Positions 33,296 to 41,643 of a stretch of DNA of 64,000 nt are shown here, piece after piece. Within the stretch, counting starts at the first letter, position 1. Every line of letters begins with the position of its first letter. The DNA lies in contig JAEUTA010000031.1 in NCBI GenBank assembly GCA_016788205.1, positions 314,578-378,577 of the forward strand. The letters are read 5' to 3'. Position numbers and translations under genes: made by a program. The notes beneath the pieces were generated by a model. It saw nothing but the letters and a program-made list of their open reading frames with translations, was not told the DNA's origin and made no database searches. Source of the stretch: Flavobacteriales bacterium. Its GTDB lineage: Bacteria > Bacteroidota > Bacteroidia > Flavobacteriales_F > PHOS-HE28.

Positions 33296-34183
33296 ATGCC
33301 AAGCCTGAAGGAAGTACGCAGCCGGATCGTCTCGGTCAACAGCACCAAGCAGATCACCGCCGCCATGAAAATGGTGAGCGCGGCCAAGCTGCGTCGTGCC
33401 CAGGATGCGATCACGCGCATGCGTCCTTACGCGGAGAAGCTGCAGCAGATCCTGAGCAACGTGAGCGCTTCACTGGATAGCAGCGAAGGCAAGTACAGCC
33501 AGCAGCGCGAGGTGAAGAAGGTGTTGATGGTGGCCATCGTGAGCAATCGCGGATTGGCCGGTGCCTTCAACACGCAGGTCTTCCGCCAGATCCGTCGCAC
33601 GGCTACGCAACTGGAAAGCGAAGGCAAAACGGTACATATCCTGCCGCTCGGCAAGAAAGCGATGGACGCGTATCGCCGTACGAAGTATTTCAACGCCGAC
33701 CTGCCCACGGACGGTGCCAGCCTTTACGATGGCCTGAGCTTCGACAAGGTGGCGCCGAAGGCCGAACTGCTCATGGAGCTCTTCGCCAACGGCACCTACG
33801 ACCAGATCGTGCTGGTGTACAACAAGTTCAAGAACGCGGCGGTGCAGATCCTCTCCGAGGAGCAATACCTGCCTGTGGCACCGCCCAAGGCCGATGCTTC
33901 CGCAAAAGCCAGCGCTTCCAAGGTGGACTACATCATGGAACCGAGCCGCGAGGAGATCGTGGAGAACATCATCCCGAAGAGCCTGAAGATCCAGCTCTAC
34001 AAGGCGATGCTCGACAGCAACGCCGCCGAGCACGGTGCACGCATGACCGCCATGCACAAGGCCACCGACAACGCCGACAGCCTGCTGAAAGGCCTGAAGC
34101 TCACCTACAACAAGGCGCGTCAGGCGAGCATCACCAACGAGATCCTGGAGATCGTGGGTGGTGCGGAGGCATTGAAGGGGTAA
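33296..34183 (+). CDS. atpG: F0F1 ATP synthase subunit gamma
   Basis: A 295-residue gamma subunit. The N-terminal rotor helix MPSLKEVRSRIVSVNSTKQI with ITAAMKMVSAAKLRRAQ and the C-terminal helix ATDNADSLLKGLKLTYNKAR with ITNEILEIVGGAEAL form the coiled-coil shaft. The middle carries the Rossmann-like domain (VAIVSNRGLAGAFN). It is the last ATP synthase gene here; atpD and atpC do not follow, as is usual in Bacteroidota where they lie elsewhere. Confidence 0.97.
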   Translation: MPSLKEVRSRIVSVNSTKQITAAMKMVSAAKLRRAQDAITRMRPYAEKLQQILSNVSASLDSSEGKYSQQREVKKVLMVAIVSNRGLAGAFNTQVFRQIRRTATQLESEGKTVHILPLGKKAMDAYRRTKYFNADLPTDGASLYDGLSFDKVAPKAELLMELFANGTYDQIVLVYNKFKNAAVQILSEEQYLPVAPPKADASAKASASKVDYIMEPSREEIVENIIPKSLKIQLYKAMLDSNAAEHGARMTAMHKATDNADSLLKGLKLTYNKARQASITNEILEIVGGAEALKG

Positions 34184-34257
34184 GCGCTCTGCCTGGGCCA
34201 CGTCCCCAGCAACCCGAAGTCTTCCGTTCGTCTTCCTTGCGTAAACTCGTGTTGCGC

Positions 34258-36459
34258 ATGAGACCACTTCTCTCCCTTCTGCTCCTGTTGCTTTCACTGC
34301 ATGTGTCGGCCGCGCTCAGTGTTTATGTGGATGCCTGGGCGGCCACCTGCGGCAACCCGACCGGAAGGGCCCGAGCCAATCCTAGCGGTGGTGTAGCCCC
34401 TTACATCTACAGCTGGAGCAATGGTGGCGATACCGACATGATCACGGATCTCGCAGCAGGTACATATACCGTGACGGTCACAGATGCCATCGGTGATGAG
34501 GTACAAGGAGAGGCGGTCATAGAAGATGTACCCAGCCTCGGGAACCACGGACCGGACATGTTCGCGTTCGGAGGAATGACCCCCTGCGTTGGGGAATGCA
34601 ATGGGGGCTTTCGATTCTACATGGGTGCCCAGGGCCAGCAACCCGTGGTGGTGACGACCGATCCGCCGATGGATCTGGAGTTCACCAACCAGGACCCGAT
34701 CACCCTGTGGACCTCGCGCCAATTCAGAGGGGCTTGTGCCGGACAGGTCGTGGATCTTCAGATCGTGGATGACAATGGATGCTTCGGTACTGCGCAGATC
34801 ACCATACCCGAGCCTGTCGTATTCGAAACCACCGTACTGGCCACCACCGGCAGTTGCACGGGTGGAACAGGCGGAACAGCGACCGTACAGGTGGATCTGA
34901 TGAACGCGGACCTTGGCTACGAGCCCTATTGGCAACTGGTTGCCCGTGACGACCAAGGCGTGGAGGCGAGCAGCATCGACCTGACCTTCCAACAAGCTGG
35001 CGAACACATGTTCTTCGGCCTTCACCCCGGCGCTTGGACCGCCATCCTCCGCAAGAACTTCGGGACCGGCCCCGGAGCTCCCGATAACTGCGAATTCACC
35101 GCGCCTTTCACCATCGCGGATGTCGGTTCCGCTTGCGGCATCGTGAATGGCACGGTACACCATGAGAGCAACCAGAACTGTGCGCAGGACAATGGGGAGG
35201 TCGGTGTTCCATATCGTCTTCTTGAATTCATTCCCGGCCCCTTCTATGCCCTTACCAGCGCTACGGGATCCTACCAGGCCGCTCTTCCTTTCGGGAACTA
35301 TTCCCTTGCACAGATCGGTGAGGGCATCGAACAGCTTTGCCCGCCTTCAACGCCGATCCTTGTTCCTGTCAGCACCACGCCTTCCAGCATCAACATCGCC
35401 GATTCCATCACTTCGCCGTTCGATCTGGTCGCCCATTTGTGCAACACCACCGCACGACCGGGCTTCCAGTTCAATTACAACCTGCATATCCGCAACTACA
35501 GCGCGTACCCCGGCGAAGCGACCACGGTGGACTTCTCTTACGATCCGATCTTCTCCTACGTAAGCAGCTCGCATAACCCCGCTCTTAACTCACCGGGAGT
35601 ACTTCGCTTCGATCTCCCGGATATGGCACCTTTCGGACATGCTAACATCCGGGTGACCTTGCAGGTGCCTGCGGACGCTGGGCTGATCGGTACGCAGCAC
35701 GATGCCACACTACAGGTGTCCTCGAGCCTTGCGGAGAATATCGCGAACAACACGACCACCGAAACGCTGACGATCACCGGGAGCTATGACCCCAACGACA
35801 AGCAGGCGCGCACGAGCACGCGTTTGAGCGGGACCGACTACCTGCTCGGCCAGGATGAATGGATCGACTATATGATCCGGTTCCAGAACACCGGGACCGA
35901 TACGGCGTTCACCGTTGTGGTGACCGACACCCTGAGCGAACATTTGGATCTGCGGACGCTGGACATTCTTGGCAGTTCGCATGAGATGACCCCGGAGATC
36001 CGCAACGGCAGCGTGCTCGTTTTCACCTTCCACAGCATCCTGCTCCCGGACAGCAACGTGAATGAGGCCTCCAGCCACGGCTACATCTTCTTCCGCATCC
36101 GACCGTTCGAACAGCCCGGAGTGATGATCACCAACGCTGCCGACATCTACTTCGACTTCAACGAACCGGTGCGCACGAACTCCACCGAGCTCTGGATGAG
36201 CGTCACTACCGCTCTGGATGAGGATCCGAGTCCGGACGTCACCCTGTTCCCCAGCCCGGTCGACGACGTGTTGAACGTTCAGCTGCCAGCTTCGCACACG
36301 GCCAGAACATTCATCATCCATGGCATGGATGGCCGTCAGATCGTGAGGCAGGCCGCCTCCCTACCCTTGCACGTTCGCATGCTTCCCTCAGGTGTGTATT
36401 CCCTGGAGGTGGAGTTCACGAACGGCTCGTCCATGGTCTCTCGTTTCGTGAAGCGTTAG
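34258..36459 (+). CDS. Secreted SprB-repeat/DUF7619-like protein, T9SS type A
   Basis: A 733-residue protein. The signal peptide is MRPLLSLLLLLLSLHVSAA. One SprB-type repeat lies at about 38-75 (GGVAPYIYSWSNGG, LAAGTYTVTVTD). A middle region with many cysteines and a DUF11-like beta-sandwich (FNYNLHIRNYSAYPG) follow. Then comes the conserved block GSYDPNDKQA, DYMIRFQNTGTDTAFTVVV and NAADIYFDFNEPVRTN, typical of DUF7619 surface proteins. The end (VTLFPSPVDDVLNV ... YSLEVEF ... RFVKR) is a T9SS type A sorting domain. ATG 34258 is used rather than TTG 34237. It starts 74 nt after atpG and is convergent with MOSC, with a 4-nt overlap. Confidence 0.8.
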   Translation: MRPLLSLLLLLLSLHVSAALSVYVDAWAATCGNPTGRARANPSGGVAPYIYSWSNGGDTDMITDLAAGTYTVTVTDAIGDEVQGEAVIEDVPSLGNHGPDMFAFGGMTPCVGECNGGFRFYMGAQGQQPVVVTTDPPMDLEFTNQDPITLWTSRQFRGACAGQVVDLQIVDDNGCFGTAQITIPEPVVFETTVLATTGSCTGGTGGTATVQVDLMNADLGYEPYWQLVARDDQGVEASSIDLTFQQAGEHMFFGLHPGAWTAILRKNFGTGPGAPDNCEFTAPFTIADVGSACGIVNGTVHHESNQNCAQDNGEVGVPYRLLEFIPGPFYALTSATGSYQAALPFGNYSLAQIGEGIEQLCPPSTPILVPVSTTPSSINIADSITSPFDLVAHLCNTTARPGFQFNYNLHIRNYSAYPGEATTVDFSYDPIFSYVSSSHNPALNSPGVLRFDLPDMAPFGHANIRVTLQVPADAGLIGTQHDATLQVSSSLAENIANNTTTETLTITGSYDPNDKQARTSTRLSGTDYLLGQDEWIDYMIRFQNTGTDTAFTVVVTDTLSEHLDLRTLDILGSSHEMTPEIRNGSVLVFTFHSILLPDSNVNEASSHGYIFFRIRPFEQPGVMITNAADIYFDFNEPVRTNSTELWMSVTTALDEDPSPDVTLFPSPVDDVLNVQLPASHTARTFIIHGMDGRQIVRQAASLPLHVRMLPSGVYSLEVEFTNGSSMVSRFVKR

Positions 36460-36995
36460 ACGCGTTCCAGCGCAACGAAGGGCTGCGCGGGCAGCTCCAC
36501 CGTCATGGTGTCCCCTGACCGGATGACCCCGCCTGCTACGACGATGCCCATGATCCCCGCTTTCCGGATCAGCGAGCCGTCGTGGGATCGGCCCAGCACG
36601 GCAGCCATCAAGCCGGGGCGAAGGCCATCCAATTGAGCGCACGGGTTGCGCAGACCGGTGATCTCCACCACGGCCTCGCCGATGTACAGACGTGTCCCAC
36701 GTGGTAGCGCCAACAGGTCGATGCCTCGTGTAGTGATGTTCTCGCCCATCAGCCCAGGTGCCAGATCGAAGCCTTGACCGTTCAACGCGTCGATCAGTTC
36801 CATCATCATCAGGTGTACCTGGCGCAGGTTGGGTTGCTCTGGATCCTGCCGGACCCGCGAGCGGTGCTTCACCGTGGAACCTGCGTGGGCATCACCTTCA
36901 ACGCCCAGGCCTTCCAGCAGCATGATGCTGGGGCGCACGAGCTTGCTCATCGTATGCCCTGCGCTGCTACAAACGGCGACCACTTCCGCCCTCAT
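36456..36995 (-). CDS. MOSC domain protein
   Basis: A 179-residue protein of MOSC type (molybdenum cofactor sulfurase C-terminal fold). GLGVEGDAHAGSTVKHRSR is near residue 30, then MGENITTRGIDLLALPRGTRL, EITGLRNPCAQLD with the family cysteine, and GIMGIVVAGGVIRSGD. Related proteins such as YiiM and YuaD handle sulfur or Moco-linked N-hydroxyl reduction; the exact role here is unknown. It is divergent from an MFS gene across only 35 nt. Confidence 0.85.
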   Translation of the reverse strand: MRAEVVAVCSSAGHTMSKLVRPSIMLLEGLGVEGDAHAGSTVKHRSRVRQDPEQPNLRQVHLMMMELIDALNGQGFDLAPGLMGENITTRGIDLLALPRGTRLYIGEAVVEITGLRNPCAQLDGLRPGLMAAVLGRSHDGSLIRKAGIMGIVVAGGVIRSGDTMTVELPAQPFVALERV

Positions 36996-37000
36996 CGCTA

Positions 37001-37008
37001 CGAATAAC
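37001..37008 (-). promoter_or_regulatory. -7-like box GTTATTCG (MOSC gene)
   Basis: GTTATTCG on the minus strand ends 5 nt (TAGCG) before ATG 36995. It keeps TTCG but not the TA, so it is a weak match; position agrees with the other start-proximal boxes. Confidence 0.3.
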
Positions 37009-37011
37009 GCA

Positions 37012-37019
37012 CACCTTTG
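37012..37019 (+). promoter_or_regulatory. -7-like box CACCTTTG (MFS gene)
   Basis: CACCTTTG matches all but the first base of TAnnTTTG and lies 11 nt before ATG 37031. It is three bases from the opposing MOSC box. Confidence 0.35.
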
Positions 37020-37030
37020 TGCCTTATTCC

Positions 37031-38299
37031 ATGTCCCCAGCGAAACCCCGTCCTTTTACCCGGTACCAGATCTTCCTGATCGCGGTGCTTGCCTTCATGC
37101 AGTTCACGGTGATCCTGGACTTCATGGTGATGGCTCCGCTGGGCGCCATGCTGATACCGGAACTGGACATCACCCCCGAACAGTTCAGCCATGTGGTACT
37201 TGCCTATGCGGCGGCGGCGGGCATCAGTGGTTTGTTGGCTGCCGGCTTCGCGGATAAATACGACCGCAAGTCGCTGCTGTTGTTCTTCTACATCGGCTTC
37301 ATCATCGGCACGCTGTTCTGCGGCCTCGCTCCATCGTATGAGCTGCTGCTCGCTGCGCGGATCTTCACCGGCATCTTCGGTGGCGTGATCGGCTCGGTGT
37401 CCATGGCCATCATCACCGATGTTTTCGCGCCAGAAGTGCGTGGCCGGGTGATGGGCTTCGTACAGATGGCCTTCGCCGTAAGCCAGGTGGCGGGTATCCC
37501 GATCGGCCTCTTCCTCGCACACCGCTTCCATTGGCACGCCCCGTTCCTGATGATCGTGGGCTTCGGAACACTCGTGGGCTTCATCATCTTCCGGTCCATG
37601 CGTCCGGTGGCCGATCACCTCCTGCTGCATCACACTACCGATCCGGTACGGCACCTGCTGAACACCTTCACCAACCGTCGCCACACCGTGCCTTTCCTCA
37701 CCATGATGATCCTGGCCACGGGCGGGTTCATGATGATGCCGTTCTCCACCACTTTTCTGGTGAACAACGTGGGGGTCAGCGAAGGAGAGCTTCCGTGGAT
37801 CTTCGTGATCATCGGGCTCTGCTCCATGTTCGTATTCCCGTTGATGGGTCGCTTGAGCGACCGTTTCGGCAAGCTGCGGATCTTCATCTTCGGCACAGTC
37901 ATCGCCATGACCACCACGGTCATTTACAGTCATCTAGGGCCAACACCGCTTTGGCTGGTGATCATGATCAATGCGATCAGTTTCGTGGGCATCGGGAGCC
38001 GGATCGTTTCTTCCCAGGCGCTGATCACGAGTGTTCCGGAAGCTCGGGATCGCGGAGCCTTTTCGGCCATCACCGCGTCCATCCAACAACTTTCCGGAGC
38101 CATCGCTGCCGGCGTGGCCGGCTTGATCGTGATGCAAGCCAACGAGACCGCGCCACTGATCCATTACGATACGCTCGGCATCGTTTGCGCCTGCACCATG
38201 TTCCTCTGCGTGGTCCTGATGTATTTCGTGCAGCGACAGGTTGAGCGCCAGCAGGCTTCGGTCGAGGACCTTGTTCGTCCGGAGACCGCATCCGCTTGA
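37031..38299 (+). CDS. Major facilitator superfamily transporter
   Basis: A 422-residue protein with about 12 membrane helices. The helix 2-3 loop GFADKYDRKSLLL matches the MFS signature GxxxDxxGRKxxL, and an equivalent MGRLSDRFGKLRIFIF occurs between helices 8 and 9. The N-terminal half (FTVILDFMVMAPLGAMLI) resembles DHA1-type drug or sugar efflux proteins such as AraJ. The substrate cannot be inferred. ATG 37031 is preferred to the in-frame GTG 37019, which lies in the promoter-like box. Confidence 0.88.
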   Translation: MSPAKPRPFTRYQIFLIAVLAFMQFTVILDFMVMAPLGAMLIPELDITPEQFSHVVLAYAAAAGISGLLAAGFADKYDRKSLLLFFYIGFIIGTLFCGLAPSYELLLAARIFTGIFGGVIGSVSMAIITDVFAPEVRGRVMGFVQMAFAVSQVAGIPIGLFLAHRFHWHAPFLMIVGFGTLVGFIIFRSMRPVADHLLLHHTTDPVRHLLNTFTNRRHTVPFLTMMILATGGFMMMPFSTTFLVNNVGVSEGELPWIFVIIGLCSMFVFPLMGRLSDRFGKLRIFIFGTVIAMTTTVIYSHLGPTPLWLVIMINAISFVGIGSRIVSSQALITSVPEARDRGAFSAITASIQQLSGAIAAGVAGLIVMQANETAPLIHYDTLGIVCACTMFLCVVLMYFVQRQVERQQASVEDLVRPETASA

Positions 38300-38366
38300 T
38301 CAACGTTGGTCATCCCGCGAACCTCGAGCGGTCGGGTGCGTACAAACGCACCTCCTTAACGACCAC

Positions 38367-40250
38367 ATGCGTCCGTTCCGCACTATCTGGCCAGCTCTCC
38401 TGCTGTCGCCCCTGATCGGCCTTGCCCAGACCGGACCTGGTGGCGTCGGCTCCTCAACGAACAATATCCTTTGGCTCGACGCGAACTACCATGTCACGGT
38501 CGCCGCCGGATCGGTGAGCGGTTGGAGCGACCGTTCCGGTAACGGGAACAATGCCTCGCAGACCGTTGCTGCACAGCGACCCGTGCTCACCGGATCGATC
38601 TTCAACGGATACCCCGCCGTCCAGTTCGATAACGACCAGACCAACTATGATTTCCTGCGCGTGCCGGATAACAGCACGCTCGAAGGAATGAACGGTCTCA
38701 CGGGATTCGTGGTGTATCAGCTCCTCACGGGCACTTCAGCTAATGCACCGCGCTGCTTCTTTTCCAAGCGGGACGGCGTTGACACCCAGGAGGCGTACGA
38801 TTGGTTCCTGTGGAATAGCGGGGCCAATGTTGTGCAGCACCTGGACATCAACAATACGGATCACCGCGCCAGCAGCAGCGGGAACTATGTTCCCGGCACC
38901 ACGTACCTCAACGGTTTCACCTACCACGGCTCCACGCCAAGCGATGTGAACGACCAGGTGCTGTACGATGGCAACACGGCGGTCGGCAATCGCTCCGAAG
39001 GCGCGACAAGCATACCGAACTACACTTCGGACCTCTACGTCGGCATCCTCCGCGGGCACACCGGTACCGGTTCCAATGTCTCTCGTTTCAACGGCTACAT
39101 CAGCGAGATCATCCTATACAATTCGGTACTGAACGATGCCCAGCGCATCATCGTGAACAATTACCTCACCGCCAAGTACAACATAGCGCTCGCAAGTCTG
39201 GATGTCTACCGCCAGGACGATGCAGCACAGGGCAACTACGATCATGACGTCGCAGGCATAGGTCGCATCTCTTCTACCAGTACGCAAACGACTTCACGCG
39301 GAACAGGCATCGTTGAGGTCGGGGGGCCCACGGATCTCAACGACGGAGAGTTCCTGATCTGGGGGCATGACAACGGCTCCCTAGGGACCTTCAACGTGCC
39401 TGACAAACCCGTTGGTGTGGACGGCCGGTGGCAGCGGACCTGGCGCGTGAGCGAGCTGAACATTTCGACCAGCGCCGTGGACGTCGGTGCAGTGGATATC
39501 ACCTTCGACCTTTCTGCGTTCACGTCGGTCGTAGCCAGCGATCTGCGCCTGCTCGTGGACACGGACAATGACAACACGTTCGCTGATGAGATCGCCATCG
39601 GGGGTGCTACCAGCTTGGGCTCGGGACGCTACCGGTTCGCGGGCATCACCGCATTCGCCAACAACCGCCGCTTCACCCTAGGCACCACGAATACGGCTCA
39701 AACACCGCTGCCCGTTCGGCTGCTCAGCTTCTCTGGTGAGTGCATCGGCGATCATGCCCAGCTGTTCTGGAGCACCGCCTCCGAAGAGAACAGTGATCAC
39801 TTCCGCGTGGAGCGCACAGACGATCTGGTAGCATGGTCCTCGGTAGGCGAGATCCCTGCTGCTGGAGAGAGTACCACGACCTTGCAGTACCGGGTTGATG
39901 ATCCACTCCCTCTGACAACAACGACCTACTATCGACTTGCGCAGGTCGACGAAGACGCTTCGGTGGTCAACTCTGCCGTGATCAGCCTGACCCCGACCCT
40001 CCGCACCCCGCCTCTGCTCTGGCCCAACCCGTCCAACGGACGATTGAACATAACAAGCTTCGATGAGGATCCATTGGATGTGAAGGTCTTCGATCCACAA
40101 GGGCGCCTCGTGCGAGAATATCCCGTTGCGCGCCAACGCCAGATCGGTCTGGATCTCTTCGGCCTGGGCGTTGGATGCTACACGATCGGTGTGCGAAGCG
40201 CTTCGGGCACGACCTATCACACGGTCGTCCTTGGCAAGGGTGGCGAATAG
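38367..40250 (+). CDS. Secreted LamG-like protein with T9SS type A domain
   Basis: A 627-residue protein. Signal peptide residues 1-21 end in GLAQ. Residues ~30-270 look like a concanavalin/LamG-type jelly roll (NNILWLDANYHVTVAAGSV, WSDRSGNGNNASQ, YISEIILYN). Then comes a module seen in many Bacteroidota surface proteins (DVAGIGRI, FLIWGHDNGSLGTF, RWQRTWRVSE) followed by a fibronectin-like segment starting PLPVRLLSFSGEC with paired Trp/Glu (LFWSTASEENSDHF). The end, LLWPNPSNGRLNI to LGVGCYTIGV, is a T9SS type A sorting domain. ATG 38367 is chosen by the signal peptide. The protein probably binds or modifies surface glycans or proteins; the ligand is unknown. Confidence 0.78.
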   Translation: MRPFRTIWPALLLSPLIGLAQTGPGGVGSSTNNILWLDANYHVTVAAGSVSGWSDRSGNGNNASQTVAAQRPVLTGSIFNGYPAVQFDNDQTNYDFLRVPDNSTLEGMNGLTGFVVYQLLTGTSANAPRCFFSKRDGVDTQEAYDWFLWNSGANVVQHLDINNTDHRASSSGNYVPGTTYLNGFTYHGSTPSDVNDQVLYDGNTAVGNRSEGATSIPNYTSDLYVGILRGHTGTGSNVSRFNGYISEIILYNSVLNDAQRIIVNNYLTAKYNIALASLDVYRQDDAAQGNYDHDVAGIGRISSTSTQTTSRGTGIVEVGGPTDLNDGEFLIWGHDNGSLGTFNVPDKPVGVDGRWQRTWRVSELNISTSAVDVGAVDITFDLSAFTSVVASDLRLLVDTDNDNTFADEIAIGGATSLGSGRYRFAGITAFANNRRFTLGTTNTAQTPLPVRLLSFSGECIGDHAQLFWSTASEENSDHFRVERTDDLVAWSSVGEIPAAGESTTTLQYRVDDPLPLTTTTYYRLAQVDEDASVVNSAVISLTPTLRTPPLLWPNPSNGRLNITSFDEDPLDVKVFDPQGRLVREYPVARQRQIGLDLFGLGVGCYTIGVRSASGTTYHTVVLGKGGE

Positions 40251-40632
40251 CCAAGGCAAGAGCCGGCGGCCTGTCTCCAGCACGCGTTCCACACCTGTGC
40301 GCGCGGATCTTCATTTGTTCGACACCCACTCCTCGAACAAGGCCCAACGGGCTCCCTCCTGGCGAACATTCACATCCGGCGAGAGACATCAGTGCTTTCA
40401 CCCGCACGTCGAAGGTTGCCCTGGCTTCACCATCCTACACCCTAGGCCCGATCATTGCCGATGCGGTGAGCGTCTTCCATCTGCTGAGCAGATAACTACG
40501 AACGTGGATGTCCGATCACGATCATCCATCCTCTCCGCGTCGCGGAACCCCGTGCCGGAGCATGGCGAACACAGCGGTCAACACGAAGGCCACGCTACCC
40601 GGGAGTAACGTGGCCTCTATCGCGGGATCTTG
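40251..40632. other. 382-nt gap between convergent units
   Basis: No credible gene is seen. It holds an 8-bp inverted repeat (TTGTTCGA at 40315-40322, TCGAACAA at 40333-40340) without a T-tract, and the terminator-like hairpin at 40587-40616 described separately. Confidence 0.6.
40587..40616 (-). terminator. Terminator-like hairpin after the porP-like gene
   Basis: AGGCCACG and CGTGGCCT pair around an inner TAC/GTA pair, giving a near-perfect stem 17 nt past the minus-strand stop at 40633. The following minus-strand bases TTCGTGTTG are only moderately T-rich. Confidence 0.5.
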
Positions 40633-41643
40633 CTAGAACGCGCTGCTCGTCATCCTGCGCTCGCGTCCGGAGTGTGTTCCGTAATACACCACCGTGAATT
40701 CGTAAGCACCGTTCCTGTTCGTGTAGGCCTTCAACGGCGAGGTGTTCACGTCGTAGCTGAAGCGGTACATCGCATTCTTGTGCTTCAGTCCGATCTGCGC
40801 TACGATCGCGTCGTTCAGCCGGTAAGATGCCCCGCCTACAACACTATACATGGAACCCATGATGCTGACCTCGGCCAGCATGCCCGCATTGATCAGCTGA
40901 TCGTTGCCCTGGCGCATGTAGATCCCCATCGGGATCAGATACGTGCCGTCCATGATCTCAACACGCACACCGGCGTTGGCCATGTAGCGGATCGGCATGT
41001 CGCTTTTAACGGTGCGATAGATCGACTCGTCCGGCGTGGTGACATGGAACAACGCGAAGTTGCCATACGGATTCACCCGCTTACGCCCATTCGTGGAGCG
41101 GTAGGCGATCCCCGCCGATACCTCAGGCATCATGCGGCTCCCTTTCTGCAGGACCTCGCCCGAGGGAAGGTCGGTATTGAAGTAGCCCTGATCGTACTGT
41201 GCGTCCCATACCAGCTGTTGATCGTTGATCTTCTTGTAGAGAAGACCAAGGTTCACCCCCACGGAAAGCGTGTGGTTGGCCTTGCCTTGGGAAACGTTGT
41301 AAGCCGCTGTTGCTCCGGCCTGGAACGTGTTCATGATCCCGGCCATGTTGTAGTTATTGAGATACGTGCCGAAGCCATAACGCTTTTGCATGGACATGTC
41401 GTAGGCAAAGGCCGTAGTGACGAAGCTGCTGGCCAGGCTGCTCCATTGGCTGCGCACAGCGGTGTTCATCCTGAAGTCCGCATTCTCGTACATCCCCGTC
41501 AAGGCCGGGTTCAGTATCACCGCAGTGGCGTCGTACTGGGAGAACTGACCATCCTGTGCCTGCAAGCCCATCGTGCCGAACAACACGGACACCGCCAGGG
41601 TAAGGTTCTTTTTCGCTTTCATGTTGCTCCGGATCTTGTTCAT
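40633..41643 (-). CDS. PorP/SprF family T9SS outer-membrane protein
   Basis: A 336-residue beta-barrel protein with signal peptide (to LQAQ). The family start FSQYDATAVILNPALTGMY is clear (FSQYM-x-NP-x-x-NPAxxG), as are repeated amphipathic strands such as GVNLGLLYKKIND and the tail AYEFTVVYYGTHSGRERR. PorP/SprF-like proteins work with T9SS type B cargo, as SprF does with SprB, and help attach it at the surface. Its ATG overlaps the stop of the giant gene (ATGA, 41640-41643), so it is almost surely translated from the same mRNA and devoted to that protein. Confidence 0.93.
   Translation of the reverse strand: MNKIRSNMKAKKNLTLAVSVLFGTMGLQAQDGQFSQYDATAVILNPALTGMYENADFRMNTAVRSQWSSLASSFVTTAFAYDMSMQKRYGFGTYLNNYNMAGIMNTFQAGATAAYNVSQGKANHTLSVGVNLGLLYKKINDQQLVWDAQYDQGYFNTDLPSGEVLQKGSRMMPEVSAGIAYRSTNGRKRVNPYGNFALFHVTTPDESIYRTVKSDMPIRYMANAGVRVEIMDGTYLIPMGIYMRQGNDQLINAGMLAEVSIMGSMYSVVGGASYRLNDAIVAQIGLKHKNAMYRFSYDVNTSPLKAYTNRNGAYEFTVVYYGTHSGRERRMTSSAF

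Noticed and set aside
40315..40340. 8-bp inverted repeat as terminator of the T9SS gene at 38367-40250
   Set aside because: The stem is short and no T-tract follows on either strand.
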